Shown piece by piece: positions 46,681-46,721 of a stretch of 46,721 bases of DNA. Origin of the DNA: an uncultured bacterium (GTDB taxonomy: Bacteria; Bacteroidota; Bacteroidia; Bacteroidales; Bacteroidaceae); assembly GCA_945829425.1 (NCBI GenBank), contig CALZUQ010000020.1:1-46721 (forward strand). Direction: 5' to 3'. Position 1 is the first letter of the stretch. Each line of letters starts with the position of its first letter. The notes under the pieces were generated by a model, which made no database searches, was not told the origin of the DNA, and saw only the letters and a program-made list of their open reading frames with translations. Both the position numbers and the translations under genes were made by a program.

Positions 46681-46688
46681 CAAAGGTA
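46681..46688 (-). promoter_or_regulatory. TAnnTTTG box next to the second 32-bp array, minus strand
   Basis: The minus strand reads TACCTTTG. Transcription would run left across the 32-bp array and the inverted repeats toward the possible small ORF. No -33 box was identified near the window edge. Confidence 0.4.
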
Positions 46689-46721
46689 AGTAATATTTTT
46701 AACTATCTGCATTTTTCTCTC

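Overview
The window looks like a chromosomal segment of a Bacteroidales bacterium, most likely Prevotella or a close relative. The evidence is a BspA-type leucine-rich-repeat protein, the gliding-type lipoprotein GldH, an ExbB-ExbD-ExbD-TonB operon, family-typical two-domain proteins, and many promoters of the Bacteroidota form TTTG-N19/20-TAnnTTTG. I see no transposase, integrase, phage gene, CRISPR array or recognisable defence island. Most of the window is core housekeeping DNA, and the less explained material lies between the genes.

Layout. 1-1.7 kb: a secreted BspA-like repeat protein behind a leader of about 400 nt that looks structured. 2-3.3 kb: a secreted alpha/beta hydrolase. 3.6-6.6 kb (minus): ffh, folD and ferritin. 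7.1-9.1 kb: a RelA/SpoT homologue with an intact hydrolase site but an eroded synthetase. 9.3-11.2 kb (minus): a glycine-zipper lipoprotein and an O-acetylhomoserine sulfhydrylase. 11.6-12.5 kb: rubredoxin and a HIT protein. 12.8-16 kb (minus): a small AraC-type regulator and a GH2 beta-galactosidase-like enzyme. 16.2-16.9 kb: a gene-free stretch with an orphan promoter/terminator pair, a 22-bp repeat array and a tRNA(CAU). 17.1-20.4 kb: an LptF/LptG permease and an aspartate-type aminotransferase. 20.6-26.7 kb: the energy-transduction operon exbB-exbD-exbD-tonB, then a PstS-like lipoprotein and a TPR protein. 27-28.7 kb: tadA, a META-domain lipoprotein and a flavin reductase. 28.9-38.4 kb: one long co-directional run (holB, ricT, gldH, a stand-alone IMP cyclohydrolase, mreB, mreC, mreD, mrdA, rodA) joining clamp loading, an Fe-S-linked regulator, purine synthesis and the rod-shape/elongasome genes. 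39-42 kb: a membrane-anchored AraC regulator and a MalY/PatB C-S lyase. 42.2-45.7 kb: NUDIX hydrolase, PspC, exonuclease III and a two-PAS histidine kinase. 45.7-46.7 kb: mostly non-coding, with repeats.

The parts most worth a second look are non-coding. Two orphan transcription units (about 16.23-16.40 kb on plus, 40.20-40.37 kb on minus) each have a promoter-like box, a strong hairpin plus U-tract and no ORF. There is a structured bspA leader and a pair of long stem-loops between rubredoxin and the HIT gene. At least seven short intergenic arrays or duplications have unrelated sequences but periods near 20-24 bp or 31-33 bp, close to two or three turns of the DNA helix. One 22-bp unit occurs, with inverted partners, at both 16.5 kb and 46.4 kb. 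Coding oddities are the PurH that lacks its transformylase half and the RelA/SpoT protein with a degraded synthetase.
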